Source of the DNA: a virus
IMG/VR virus record: IMGVR_UViG_3300025727_000036
Span: 1-31,977 of that record
DNA: 31,977 nucleotides
Reading direction: 5' to 3' (one strand)
Shown here: piece by piece, positions 13,260-21,235 of the stretch
How the letters are laid out: each line of letters starts with the position of its first letter
Numbering within the stretch: the stretch's first letter is position 1
Program-made: the position numbers and the translations under genes
Notes under the pieces: model-generated
Database searches by the model: none
Told to the model about the DNA's origin: nothing
The model's input: the letters and a program-made list of their open reading frames with translations, nothing else

Positions 13260-13562
13260 TTAGTTACAGCGTGGTTTGAAGAACATTGCGGATATGCTGT
13301 CTCCGTTATCCCCTATTATATCATCAAAGCCGATGACGTAGGAAACGTCAATGCCTCGTGGTGCAACGAATCCTCGTGCGATAGCACATGACTTCACTGC
13401 TTGGTTAACCGCACTAGCGCCAATAGCCCTCATTTTAGGAGTGTGACCAGCGCTTATTGCACGTGCGAGAATAGAGCCTACGCTCTGTGGGTTACTTGAT
13501 CCTGATACCTTGATAATAGAATCGTTGGTAACACTGCTATCATACTTAACATTTTCTGACAT
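13260..13562 (-). CDS. spoVS: SpoVS-family protein (100 aa)
   Basis: The ATG at 13562 has AAGGAG 6 bases upstream. Residues 16-80 match the SpoVS signature closely: IIKVSGSSNPQSVGSILARA, then RAIGASAVNQAVKSCAIARG and FVAPRGIDVSYVIGFDDI. SpoVS is a small Alba-like, possibly nucleic-acid-binding protein; in Bacillus it affects septation and spore coat assembly. It has an extra 15-residue polar N-terminus. In a phage it may modify host chromosome or RNA handling; this is inference. It sits just downstream of the recombination genes and is separated from them by 41 bases. Confidence 0.9.
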   Translation of the reverse strand: MSENVKYDSSVTNDSIIKVSGSSNPQSVGSILARAISAGHTPKMRAIGASAVNQAVKSCAIARGFVAPRGIDVSYVIGFDDIIGDNGDSISAMFFKPRCN

Positions 13563-13603
13563 TGGGAACTCCTTGGTGGTACTAATAGTGTCTCACCTAC
13601 AGT

Positions 13604-13969
13604 TTACCTGTAACCAGCCTCTTGCATGAGTTCAACCACATCACATAACCGCATCATTGCATAGGTCTCGTCCACGGAGTGTGCCCCCTTACCGGGTCGT
13701 TTAACAACTAACACGGGTAGACCATTGTCTAGTCTGCTCGCTTGTTCTACAGTGTCATTAAGCCAGCCACTTAGGTTAAACTTCTTTTGGTTCTTGCACT
13801 GAAAGGCTACCTTACGTCCGGTACCTTCCTGTGACACACCATTTAGGTCTCCCGTATCATAGGCACCCGCCAGTGACGTGCGGTACGCCTCAGTGAATCC
13901 CTTTCCTTGTAAGTACTCTTTTATAAGGGTCTCAAACGATGTGCCCTTTTGTTTAGATGGGTTAGCCAT
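13604..13969 (-). CDS. Hjc-like PD-(D/E)xK Holliday junction resolvase (121 aa)
   Basis: The start (MANPSKQKGTSFETLIKEYL) overlaps the upstream TAA. The core contains Glu13, Asp38/Asp41 in GAYDTGDLNG, and AFQCKNQKKFNLSGWL, where Gln57-x-Lys59 stands for (D/E)xK. It ends with PVLVVKRPGKGAHSVDE, the strand after the active site. This layout is typical of phage resolvases that cut branched DNA before packaging. Gln in place of the usual Glu is seen in some nuclease families. Confidence 0.8.
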   Translation of the reverse strand: MANPSKQKGTSFETLIKEYLQGKGFTEAYRTSLAGAYDTGDLNGVSQEGTGRKVAFQCKNQKKFNLSGWLNDTVEQASRLDNGLPVLVVKRPGKGAHSVDETYAMMRLCDVVELMQEAGYR

Positions 13970-14439
13970 TATGCGTTAGTCCATTGTGTACGGCGCTCGT
14001 TAGGAGCAACACTTATACGTCGTGACAACTCACGAGAGAGCACGCTTGTGTTACGCTCTCCCCTGTCAAACACAGTAGACACTAACTTACGGTAGGCGCG
14101 AGACTGTTGGTACGTGCCACGTTTGTCCATGACCTCGGGGTGTACATCCCGTCGTGCCTTAGCCATAGTTACTCTCTCAGACTTATTGGTATCCCCGTAC
14201 TGTAGTAGTACTACTGTCTCTATATGTTTGAGTGCTGCTAGGGACCCTTCTTCAGAGATCTCTGCTTTAGACAGTTCGGCTTTGGAGTAGTTGACCCACG
14301 CCACTACCTCTGTGTACAATGACATAAGGGTACGGTCAGACATGTCCTCTAGGTCGTTAGGTATCTCGGGCAGGCTAGTGCCCGGACGTTCTGGCAGAGA
14401 GAACTTTAGATTAAACTTGTTGGAGTAAAGGTTGTTCAT
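13969..14439 (-). CDS. hypothetical protein in the recombination module (156 aa)
   Basis: The start is the ATG at 14439 (MNNLYSNKFNLKFSLPERPG), overlapping the Cas4-like stop (ATGA) with GGGAG about 5 bases upstream. It is helical (LMSLYTEVVAWVNYSKAELS, LAALKHIETVVLLQ) and ends in a strongly basic stretch (LSRELSRRISVAPNERRTQW). It sits between a Cas4-like nuclease and a resolvase, so a DNA-binding accessory role is likely. No family is recognised. Confidence 0.75.
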   Translation of the reverse strand: MNNLYSNKFNLKFSLPERPGTSLPEIPNDLEDMSDRTLMSLYTEVVAWVNYSKAELSKAEISEEGSLAALKHIETVVLLQYGDTNKSERVTMAKARRDVHPEVMDKRGTYQQSRAYRKLVSTVFDRGERNTSVLSRELSRRISVAPNERRTQWTNA

Positions 14440-15314
14440 GATGACTCCCAGCATAGGTCCTTGTAGGCACAATACTTACATGGTGTCTTAGACTTGAACT
14501 CAGCCCATGAGGGACGGTCTGGTAACCGATCAGCCTTTAGGTCACTATCAAGAGATCCACAGTTATAGAGGATGTCACTGATAACCTCTGGTTGGTACTG
14601 AACAGTGAACTCTTTAACGTCCTGCCCAGCCTTCCATTCATAGATGAACACCATAGTATGTATACCTGTACAGTACATATATAGAGAGCCTTGCCGTAAG
14701 TGAGAGGGGAACGGGCGCTTAACGTCCTTCCACATCTCCTCAGCGGTTATCTCTTTGTGTGCATACTGGTTGAACAGTTGTGGTGCCTCATACCTGAATG
14801 TACCAATACCCATACTCTTTATTTCAATGAGTGCGTCAGATCCGTCGGGCATAATAATGTGCCCATCGGCGTGACCTAAGATGTTTAACTCTTTATTGGT
14901 AACAGGAACCTCAAGGTACTCTACTTGTTTAGACTGACAGGACTCACACGTGCCGGACCCATACCAAGTGTGTTCACACTCATGACACAGCCACTTTCCT
15001 CTTAGTATTCCGAGGTCCTTAAACCATCCTTGCCACTTGGAGTGTATCCGGTTACCTTCCTCAAAGATGTTGAGTGTGCGAAAGGGCTTAGGTCTTTCTG
15101 GGTTACTTTCTGTAAAGCCCATAACCTTGTAGGCTGTCTCTCGTGTGCACCAGTCCCTCTTACACATTGAACTAGGGTGAAAGTGTTTAGTGTCCCGTAG
15201 GGCTGAGGACTCTTCGTTGGCCTTTAACAACAAAGGGTGTACTAGGGACACCAGTGTTGACTTATTCTTCATAGACTCCCGCATAGCGGCAGCCTTCCAT
15301 GCATCATTGCTCAT
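14436..15314 (-). CDS. Cas4/RecB-type PD-(D/E)xK exonuclease with Fe-S cysteines (292 aa)
   Basis: Asp150 in ILGHADGHI, Glu164-Ile-Lys166 in ALIEIKSM, and Gln208 in LRQGSLYMY are the nuclease motifs. Cys51, or Cys56, with C-terminal Cys279, Cys282 and Cys288 (PCKYCAYKDLCW) match the iron-sulfur cluster of Cas4/AddB proteins. An inserted four-Cys zinc ribbon (CHECEHTWYGSGTCESC, 110-126) is extra. The enzyme should resect DNA ends for RecA pairing. It is not near any CRISPR array. The ATG at 15314 has GGAG 10 bases upstream. Confidence 0.88.
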   Translation of the reverse strand: MSNDAWKAAAMRESMKNKSTLVSLVHPLLLKANEESSALRDTKHFHPSSMCKRDWCTRETAYKVMGFTESNPERPKPFRTLNIFEEGNRIHSKWQGWFKDLGILRGKWLCHECEHTWYGSGTCESCQSKQVEYLEVPVTNKELNILGHADGHIIMPDGSDALIEIKSMGIGTFRYEAPQLFNQYAHKEITAEEMWKDVKRPFPSHLRQGSLYMYCTGIHTMVFIYEWKAGQDVKEFTVQYQPEVISDILYNCGSLDSDLKADRLPDRPSWAEFKSKTPCKYCAYKDLCWESS

Positions 15315-15630
15315 TTGCTATCATCTCCATAAAGTCTGTCTCGCATAATACTACGTATGATCTTCCACTTATGTCTATCTGCATTACTGGTATTCTGTCT
15401 TCCTTGACAGCGACCCTCGTTAACTTGATGAGGTCCACTAACTTTAAGGAGTACGATTGCTTCTCAGTGAACTTGTTCTCTATGAGCAAGTCCTCGGTAC
15501 GTACATCATTCTTACGTACCCAGCCAGCGCCCGACATTACATTGCGGCTGCCATTATAGTTTTCCGCAGAGCGCTTCTCTTGCTTGACTGACTTGTTTAG
15601 GATACGGTTCTGTTCTTCCTTACTTCGCAT
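15304..15630 (-). CDS. small PD-(D/E)xK nuclease-like protein (108 aa)
   Basis: I chose the ATG at 15630, with GGTGAG upstream; a GTG two codons earlier is the alternative. Asp42 in VRKNDVRTEDLLIENK and Glu51-x-Lys53 form a PD-(D/E)xK-like site, followed by SLKLVDLIKLTRVAVKEDRI and PVMQIDISGRSYVVL. Phage genes of this layout are often named Holliday junction resolvase. With the Hjc-like gene at 13604 it gives the phage two candidate resolvases. It overlaps recA by 11 bases. Confidence 0.7.
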   Translation of the reverse strand: MRSKEEQNRILNKSVKQEKRSAENYNGSRNVMSGAGWVRKNDVRTEDLLIENKFTEKQSYSLKLVDLIKLTRVAVKEDRIPVMQIDISGRSYVVLCETDFMEMIANEQ

Positions 15631-16651
15631 CCTCACTCACCCATCCGTCAGTAATCAGTTTCTTTAAGCCTTCCTGTAGGTCTAGGTCTTCACGGAAGGC
15701 CGATACCATAGCGTCTCTACCCCGCCACTTATTGTCTCCAAAGGAGTAGAAGGCACCTGACCGTGTGATTACTTCGTGAGCAACAGCAATGTTTAACATA
15801 TCCTTAATGGTGTCAAAGTCTCCCATATGGAATGCTTGAGAGTCCGTGAAGTAAAAGTCTACGACAGCCTGCTGTTGTGGTTTGAACGTCTTATTCTTAA
15901 GGGTTCGGGCCTTAATGGTCTGCCCAACTGCCTGCTTACCATCCTTGATCCACTCATCTTTCTTCACCTCCACACGAGTAAAGAAGTGGTAGTTCTTGGC
16001 CTTGCCTCCGGGTGTAGTGCGAGGGTCTCCCCACATAACACCAATCTTGTCACGCCACTGGTTAATCATGAGTCCGGTACAAGGACGGTCATACTCTGTG
16101 GCAGAGCGCTTTTGTGCGTTGTTAGACTTTCTAAAGAACTTGCCAGTTAGACGAGCACCTAAGCCGACAGTGAACGCTTCCATGTCCTTTTCGTATTCGT
16201 CTCCGGGAACAAGGGCAGGTAATGAGTCAATGACCACCATGTCCACTGCTCGGTTAGCCCAAGCCCTAAGAACCGTGTCATAGGCACGTTCCATTATGTT
16301 GGTCTCCACCACCCACAGGCGGTTGAGGTCCACACCAATAGCAGCAGCGTACTCTGGAACGTAGTCCTCGGCTGACACCCACATGGCTACCCAGTCAGGG
16401 TCTTCTGCTTGGTTAGCAGCGATGGTCTTGTACGCAACAGCAGTCTTTCCTGAGGATTCACTACCAATGATCTCTGACCACTGATTTACAGGCCAGCCAC
16501 CACCGAGCATAAGATCGTAGGCAAGGACACCGGACGTGACACGGTCCATCTCCATGCTTATGGTGTCCCCTTGTATCAGTGCCCCTTCCCCGTGTTTCTT
16601 GTTTATTGCTCTCGCTATTTCGTCAATGGTTTCGTAAGTCGTTGTGTTCAA
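15620..16651 (-). CDS. recA: RecA/UvsX-like recombinase (343 aa)
   Basis: Walker A GSESSGKT at 63-70, Glu95 in WVSAEDYV, Walker B MVVIDS at 138-143, and LMINQWRDKIGVMWGDPRTT with the PGGKA loop are RecA core motifs. It forms filaments on single-stranded DNA and drives strand exchange. It begins with TTG at 16651, with AAGGAT 6 bases upstream; no nearby ATG fits the core. It is shorter at the C-terminus than bacterial RecA. It lies between an SSB/polymerase block and nucleases, as expected for a phage recombination module. Confidence 0.95.
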   Translation of the reverse strand: MNTTTYETIDEIARAINKKHGEGALIQGDTISMEMDRVTSGVLAYDLMLGGGWPVNQWSEIIGSESSGKTAVAYKTIAANQAEDPDWVAMWVSAEDYVPEYAAAIGVDLNRLWVVETNIMERAYDTVLRAWANRAVDMVVIDSLPALVPGDEYEKDMEAFTVGLGARLTGKFFRKSNNAQKRSATEYDRPCTGLMINQWRDKIGVMWGDPRTTPGGKAKNYHFFTRVEVKKDEWIKDGKQAVGQTIKARTLKNKTFKPQQQAVVDFYFTDSQAFHMGDFDTIKDMLNIAVAHEVITRSGAFYSFGDNKWRGRDAMVSAFREDLDLQEGLKKLITDGWVSEDAK

Positions 16652-16661
16652 TCTATTATCC

Positions 16662-17081
16662 TTATGGTGCTACCCAAGCAGATTGGTCTGCTTGTTCATA
16701 TAGTCCGTTGTATCCACACTCATAACAGCGTGGCGCTGGGGACGCTCCGTTGATCATACTGCCTCCGGTGCGTGATGTGCGGGAGAAGTAGTTATTACTT
16801 CCGCAACTAGGGCACACAAGGTGACCGTCCTTCTTCCATGCCTCTCCACCTTGCCATGTTCGTATGGCATCTCCCATAGTTACTTGACCATTAGGATCGG
16901 GGTGGTGCTGCTGGTTCTGTTGCTGTTGGTTAATGTACCGCTCTTGTGGTGACGGTTGTGTCACAGGCTGCGGATTAGTTTGTGCCGTAGGGAAGTTTAT
17001 GGGTGGGGTATTAGGTGTGTCCCGCACCTCTCTTGATTGTGGCTCTTTACCAGCCAGTCGGTCTGCCCACCAGTCACCCAT
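16662..17081 (-). CDS. zinc-ribbon protein with disordered N-terminus (139 aa)
   Basis: The ATG at 17081 overlaps the upstream TAA (TAATG). Residues about 20-70 are Pro/Gln-rich (INFPTAQTNPQPVTQPSPQE, then INQQQQNQQHH), probably disordered. Two CxxC pairs follow (CPSCGSNNYF and CYECGYNG), a zinc ribbon. The C-terminus is aromatic (NGLYEQADQSAW). It is the gene immediately before recA, so a DNA or recombinase contact is plausible. Confidence 0.75.
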   Translation of the reverse strand: MGDWWADRLAGKEPQSREVRDTPNTPPINFPTAQTNPQPVTQPSPQERYINQQQQNQQHHPDPNGQVTMGDAIRTWQGGEAWKKDGHLVCPSCGSNNYFSRTSRTGGSMINGASPAPRCYECGYNGLYEQADQSAWVAP

Positions 17082-17545
17082 TACTCTTCCTCACATATCT
17101 GTAGTAGATCTTCGTCTATAAGTTTTGACACTGCTGACACTATACACCCCATAAAGGTGCCGTAGGCAGATTCCTTAATATCCTTGAACATCTTTATTAT
17201 TTCTTCGTGTTCTACAGGTTCAAACGTAGCGTAATCATCGGAATCCGGGTCATCATTATTAATACGGATCAGGAAATCAGACCCGTCAGACAGGTCCTCT
17301 TCATCCGGTAACATCTCTTCCCTGACCATTATCTCGGACATCCACTCAGAGGACTCTTCTATGGACTCTATGACACCCATGCTGGTCAGGAGGCTCCAGC
17401 GGCGCAGTACATCCTTCTCCTCGTACTCTCGCACCTCGTCCGTTGCTGGTGTTAATCCAGCCTCTGTAGCGATGTCTTGCCCATCTGGGGGAGACAGCAT
17501 GAGGTAAAAGTTACGCTTTGCTGATAGGTTCTCAATAAATGGCAT
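17081..17545 (-). CDS. acidic hypothetical protein (154 aa)
   Basis: The start is the ATG at 17545 (MPFIENLSAKRNFYLMLSPP), overlapping the polymerase TAA with GGAGG 7 bases upstream. It is very acidic (MLPDEEDLSDGSDFLI, NNDDPDSDDYATFEPVEHEE) and ends in a helix with DEDLLQICEEE. The charge and position directly after the polymerase suggest a replisome accessory or DNA-mimic, but no family is recognised. Confidence 0.75.
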   Translation of the reverse strand: MPFIENLSAKRNFYLMLSPPDGQDIATEAGLTPATDEVREYEEKDVLRRWSLLTSMGVIESIEESSEWMSEIMVREEMLPDEEDLSDGSDFLIRINNDDPDSDDYATFEPVEHEEIIKMFKDIKESAYGTFMGCIVSAVSKLIDEDLLQICEEE

Positions 17546-19632
17546 TACTTGGCCTCCGACCATGTGCGTGCTGTACTGTAGGACACAACTAGGGGCACAC
17601 CCTTTATGACTACTCCATGTCCCATTGCTTCCATTAGTACTCCTGTTACTTCTTCCATGTCTAAGTGGTTGGGTACGTTCACGACAAGTTCGTCGTGTAC
17701 CTGTACTAACAGTTTAGCACCACTTCCGTTAAGTTCTTTGAAGGACTTAATCATGGCCTTCTTACAGATGTCTGAGGCGCTTCCTTGCACCACAGCGTTG
17801 ACCGATTGTCGCTCTGCTCGTGACCTGTCTGCGTTGTCAGCAGAGTTGATGTCTGGTAGTCGCCGCTTGCGCCCAGATATAGTGGTTACAAAGCCGTCAC
17901 GTTGTGCTTGCCTAACTACTGAGTTCTTCCACTTAGAGAGCGTGCTAAACTGTTCGTAGTACTGGTTGATGACGTTACGAGCATGGGCTACCGTGATACC
18001 AGCGGAGTCAGCAAGTTTACCAGCGCCACCGCCATAGGCCGTGAGGAAGTTAGTGGCCTTCCCTATCTGCCTCTCTTCACTTGTTACTTCCTCAATAGGC
18101 TTGTTAAACACAAGAGCCGCAGCACCCGAATGGATGTCCTTCTCATTAAGGAAGATGTCCAGCATATTGGCGTCCTTGCTAAACATAGCCATTACACGGA
18201 GTTCTACTTGGTCATAGTCAGCAACAAGTAGGGTGGAGTCCTCTTGGGCGCAGAACAAACCACGCACGCTGGCCTCTCTCGGTATGTTCTGTAGGTTGGG
18301 GTTAGACGAAGATAGCCTGCCCGTGGCTGTACGGTTCAGGTGAAAACTGGGGTGAACCCTTCCATTGTTAATCTTGGGGAGCATACCCTCTACGTATGTG
18401 CTCTTCGTCTTCTTACATTCAGACCACTCTAGAAACAATGGAATAGCCTTATTCTTCTTTTCCATCTTTCGTAGAGTCTCTTGGTCCACCGACGGTTGTC
18501 CTTTTAGTGTTTGTTTAATGGGTGTTAGTTCTAGACCACCCTCGCTCTTCTTGCTGTATAGGAAGCGCCTCTTATCAACAACAGAGTCAGGGTTGAATCC
18601 GGGGTAGGTGAGAGCATTCATGTTCACCTTTAACTCAAGGAGCCTACTGTCTAACTCTTTGCCGAGAGCGACCATGCCATCACGGTCTACTGTGATGCCC
18701 TCATGCTCCATGTTCATAAGAACTTCAAGTACCTCTGAGTCTTGCTCAAGCACAGACACGAACTCTGGTAACTGTGACATAAGTTTATTATAGAGTAGCC
18801 ACGTCCAGCGAGCATCTAAGTGCACGTACCGGCAGGATACAGAGAAAGGGGAGAAGGCAATGATAGCACCGATCTTACCTTCCCTATCGTAGGGGTTGTA
18901 TCCATCAAAGTGTGTACGTATGAGGTTAACTAGGGAGTAACCTTTGTGATTATCATCCAGAATGTGCTGGGCTATCATGGTGTCTCGGAAAGGGCCAACT
19001 GGCATCTCTCCATAGTACTTGTATATTGACCTAGCATCAAACTTTACGTTGTGACCTACTTTAGTAATACTACTATCAAAGAAGATTGGTCGTAGTGCTT
19101 CAAAAACCTTATGCTTAGATAGTTGTGTAGGGGGAGGGCCGAACACAGCGTGCTTAACATACTTAGCCTTCGCCATAGACTCCCTCCCACTCTTTAGTAT
19201 GTTTCGCAGACCAGTGGGTGGTGTTGTGCTCCCGTCCCCTACCTCTTCTTCTTCAATAATCTCCCCGTTAGGGTGACCCATAGGTATAGCCCACGAGTGT
19301 CCATGCGTTGCTATGCCCATCCATATAACTTCGTTACGCATAGGATCAAGAGCCAAGTCCTTGGTTATGGCTGCTGCTTTGTTTTCTCTCACCCTATCAT
19401 TAGTACCAGAAACAATGGTCTTTAGTGTAGCGATGTGCTCTTCTACCTGCTGGTCTAGAAGTTCTAGAAGGTCAGCGTGGTTGGTAAGAACACCAAGGGT
19501 CTCTACGTCAAACGCAAAGGAACCTACGGACTGTACAACCCGTACTAGTTCCTCAATCTCTTTAACTGTGGTGAGGTAGCAAGGACCGGGGTGGTCTGTT
19601 CGGGCACCCCGGTCCTTAACACTAACGGACAT
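17545..19632 (-). CDS. family A DNA polymerase with 3'-5' exonuclease (695 aa)
   Basis: Exo I FDVET (Asp42, Glu44), exo II NVKFD (Asp199) and exo III YVHLD (Asp273) are intact. Polymerase motif A is ADYDQVELR (Asp472), motif B RQIGKATNFLTAYG (Arg521, Lys525, Tyr533), and motif C VHDELV (Asp647). Phe529 is at the position that sets dideoxynucleotide discrimination. There is no 5'-3' exonuclease domain. An insertion of about 50 residues follows exo I (about 50-100). It replicates the phage genome. The ATG at 19632 has AAGGT 7 bases upstream. Confidence 0.95.
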   Translation of the reverse strand: MSVSVKDRGARTDHPGPCYLTTVKEIEELVRVVQSVGSFAFDVETLGVLTNHADLLELLDQQVEEHIATLKTIVSGTNDRVRENKAAAITKDLALDPMRNEVIWMGIATHGHSWAIPMGHPNGEIIEEEEVGDGSTTPPTGLRNILKSGRESMAKAKYVKHAVFGPPPTQLSKHKVFEALRPIFFDSSITKVGHNVKFDARSIYKYYGEMPVGPFRDTMIAQHILDDNHKGYSLVNLIRTHFDGYNPYDREGKIGAIIAFSPFSVSCRYVHLDARWTWLLYNKLMSQLPEFVSVLEQDSEVLEVLMNMEHEGITVDRDGMVALGKELDSRLLELKVNMNALTYPGFNPDSVVDKRRFLYSKKSEGGLELTPIKQTLKGQPSVDQETLRKMEKKNKAIPLFLEWSECKKTKSTYVEGMLPKINNGRVHPSFHLNRTATGRLSSSNPNLQNIPREASVRGLFCAQEDSTLLVADYDQVELRVMAMFSKDANMLDIFLNEKDIHSGAAALVFNKPIEEVTSEERQIGKATNFLTAYGGGAGKLADSAGITVAHARNVINQYYEQFSTLSKWKNSVVRQAQRDGFVTTISGRKRRLPDINSADNADRSRAERQSVNAVVQGSASDICKKAMIKSFKELNGSGAKLLVQVHDELVVNVPNHLDMEEVTGVLMEAMGHGVVIKGVPLVVSYSTARTWSEAK

Positions 19633-19636
19633 CGGG

Positions 19637-20284
19637 TTACCTTATTCCAGTTGTCTCTTTGACGATCTCCATGAGTTCCTCTTTAGTGGGGTTCTCAATA
19701 ATGTCACTAGTGTACATATCTTCACGGAAGTCCGCTAGATCTGAATCAGTGAGTGGGTTTACTCCCCAGTCTTCTGACAGGTCACGGTCTTTAACCATTA
19801 GATGGTTGTATTGTGTCTGTGGACCTTGACCACTGCGGCTTACTGCCCAGTAGTGTTTGTCTAGGGGTCCCTGCTGTTCCGAGTCATTGAAGTTTCGGAG
19901 TGATGCGATGACACGAGTACCAGCCTCGTACGAACGGATTACTGGTAGTTCTCCTCGTGACATAAGCACAACATTGAGGGCGTGCATAGGACGAGAACGG
20001 TCACCCATGTTGCAAAGTGGACAATCACCACTATCGTCAGGGCCACCAATACACACAAAGGACATCTTGCCAGAGCGAGTGATCCAGTGACGGTTCCATG
20101 ACGCATATGGTGCGCTCTCAAGGAACTTAACAACCACCGGGTCAGCGCCTACCTTGAGACGCTGTGCGTAGTTAGTAGACACCGGGGTGACGTTGTCCAC
20201 GCCCTCCCAGCCAGATCGCACGACGGTACGTGCTGCTGGGGGTTCTTTCTCTTCTTTCGTTTCTTCGTCATAACTTAATGGCAT
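19637..20284 (-). CDS. phage single-stranded DNA-binding protein (215 aa)
   Basis: VVVKFLESAPYASWNRHWIT followed by GKMSFVCIGG and DCPLCNMGDRSRPMHALNVV is the pattern I know from phage SSB-like proteins, with a possible zinc site (Cys78, Cys88, Cys91). The middle is beta-rich, as for an OB fold. The C-terminal 50 residues are acidic (DSDLADFREDMYTSDIIENP), as in other SSBs. It would coat single-stranded DNA for polymerase and RecA. The ATG at 20284 has a weak AAGAGA signal. Confidence 0.8.
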   Translation of the reverse strand: MPLSYDEETKEEKEPPAARTVVRSGWEGVDNVTPVSTNYAQRLKVGADPVVVKFLESAPYASWNRHWITRSGKMSFVCIGGPDDSGDCPLCNMGDRSRPMHALNVVLMSRGELPVIRSYEAGTRVIASLRNFNDSEQQGPLDKHYWAVSRSGQGPQTQYNHLMVKDRDLSEDWGVNPLTDSDLADFREDMYTSDIIENPTKEELMEIVKETTGIR

Positions 20285-20304
20285 ATTTACTTATCTCTTT
20301 TCTG

Positions 20305-20781
20305 TTAGAGCGGCCAGTTGGCTGCTGTATGTTTACGGAACCCCTGCCAGTCAGCAGAGGACCTTTCGTCAAGCATGAAATGCTCAACTGCGTCAAGCAG
20401 GAACTCTGCTTGCTCAACGGTGTAGAGGCGACGACCCTTGGCAACAATGCCGGGTATCTGCTCTCCTTTAGGAGGGGGTGTTCGGTAGTTAGCAAAGGGT
20501 ATTAGACCCTTGTCCTCCCACGAACGCAAGGTGGTAGCGGTGCGACCTACTGCCTTGGCAATATCACCAATGGTATAGAAGTCCAGTAGTTCTCCACCTA
20601 TTCGGTACCGTTTCTTATTGGCACCAAACATACGGTCGTCCGTATCTGATCTCTTCTTCTTTGTTCCTCCGGGGCGGTTGATAGGTACCTTGGTACCGGG
20701 GAAGTCTTCTTCCTCTTCTTCTAGTACCTCACCTGTCTCTTTCTTAAGTAGGTACTTGAAGTATGTGGCGTCCTTGCTCAT
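20305..20781 (-). CDS. MerR-like helix-turn-helix protein (158 aa)
   Basis: The start is the ATG at 20781, overlapping the upstream stop (ATGA). Residues 68-96 (FYTIGDIAKAVGRTATTLRS then WEDKGLIP) are a MerR-type winged helix, and KGRRLYTVEQAEFLLD (116-131) is the second part of that fold. The N-terminal 60 residues are charged, with EEEEEDF and KKKR patches. No effector domain is present. It may regulate phage promoters or help replication; its place between SSB and a coiled-coil gene does not decide this. Confidence 0.8.
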   Translation of the reverse strand: MSKDATYFKYLLKKETGEVLEEEEEDFPGTKVPINRPGGTKKKRSDTDDRMFGANKKRYRIGGELLDFYTIGDIAKAVGRTATTLRSWEDKGLIPFANYRTPPPKGEQIPGIVAKGRRLYTVEQAEFLLDAVEHFMLDERSSADWQGFRKHTAANWPL

Positions 20782-21233
20782 ACTTTGAACGCCCACACTT
20801 CCCTCTCCACGTAAAACTCTCGTACGATGGTGTTAATATCTTTGTCATCCCAAGCCATAGCGAGTACCTTATCTTCACTCAGGACTTCCACAACCTCTTT
20901 AACGGAATCCCACAGACCGGCCTCTCGTGCCCACGACTCAGCCGCCGACGTATCAAAGGACCGAGACACACGGCGCTCTCGCTTGAGTTTGTGGTCACCA
21001 AGTTCTAGCCACAGGTGACCATTGTGATCTGGTTCTCCATCAGCATCCACTAAATCAGACAACTGTTTCTTAAACTTATCGGCACGCTTCTTAGCAGAGT
21101 CGGCCATTTCTTTAGCGGCCTTGTACTCATCTACCATGCGTGCGTTGAAGGCATACTTCTCGGATACCTCTTGTCGTCCCGCTGCGTACGCCTCCCGTAC
21201 TCTCTGTGCCTCTTCTTCGCTCAATGGTTCCAC
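20778..21233 (-). CDS. coiled-coil hypothetical protein (151 aa)
   Basis: It begins with GTG at 21233, 6 bases after GAGGT. Residues 5-65 are a long charged helix (EEEAQRVREAYAAGRQEVSE, YKAAKEMADSAKKRADKFKK). After a short acidic loop comes a beta-like segment (GHLWLELGDHKLKRERRVS), then helices and a final strand (FYVEREVWAFKV). This layout is seen beside replication genes in other actinophages as I recall. Its role is unknown. Confidence 0.75.
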   Translation of the reverse strand: MEPLSEEEAQRVREAYAAGRQEVSEKYAFNARMVDEYKAAKEMADSAKKRADKFKKQLSDLVDADGEPDHNGHLWLELGDHKLKRERRVSRSFDTSAAESWAREAGLWDSVKEVVEVLSEDKVLAMAWDDKDINTIVREFYVEREVWAFKV

Positions 21234-21235
21234 TG

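Noticed and set aside
14436-15314. CRISPR adaptation gene because of Cas4 similarity
   Set aside because: No cas1/cas2 or repeat-spacer array is in the window; the setting is phage recombination.
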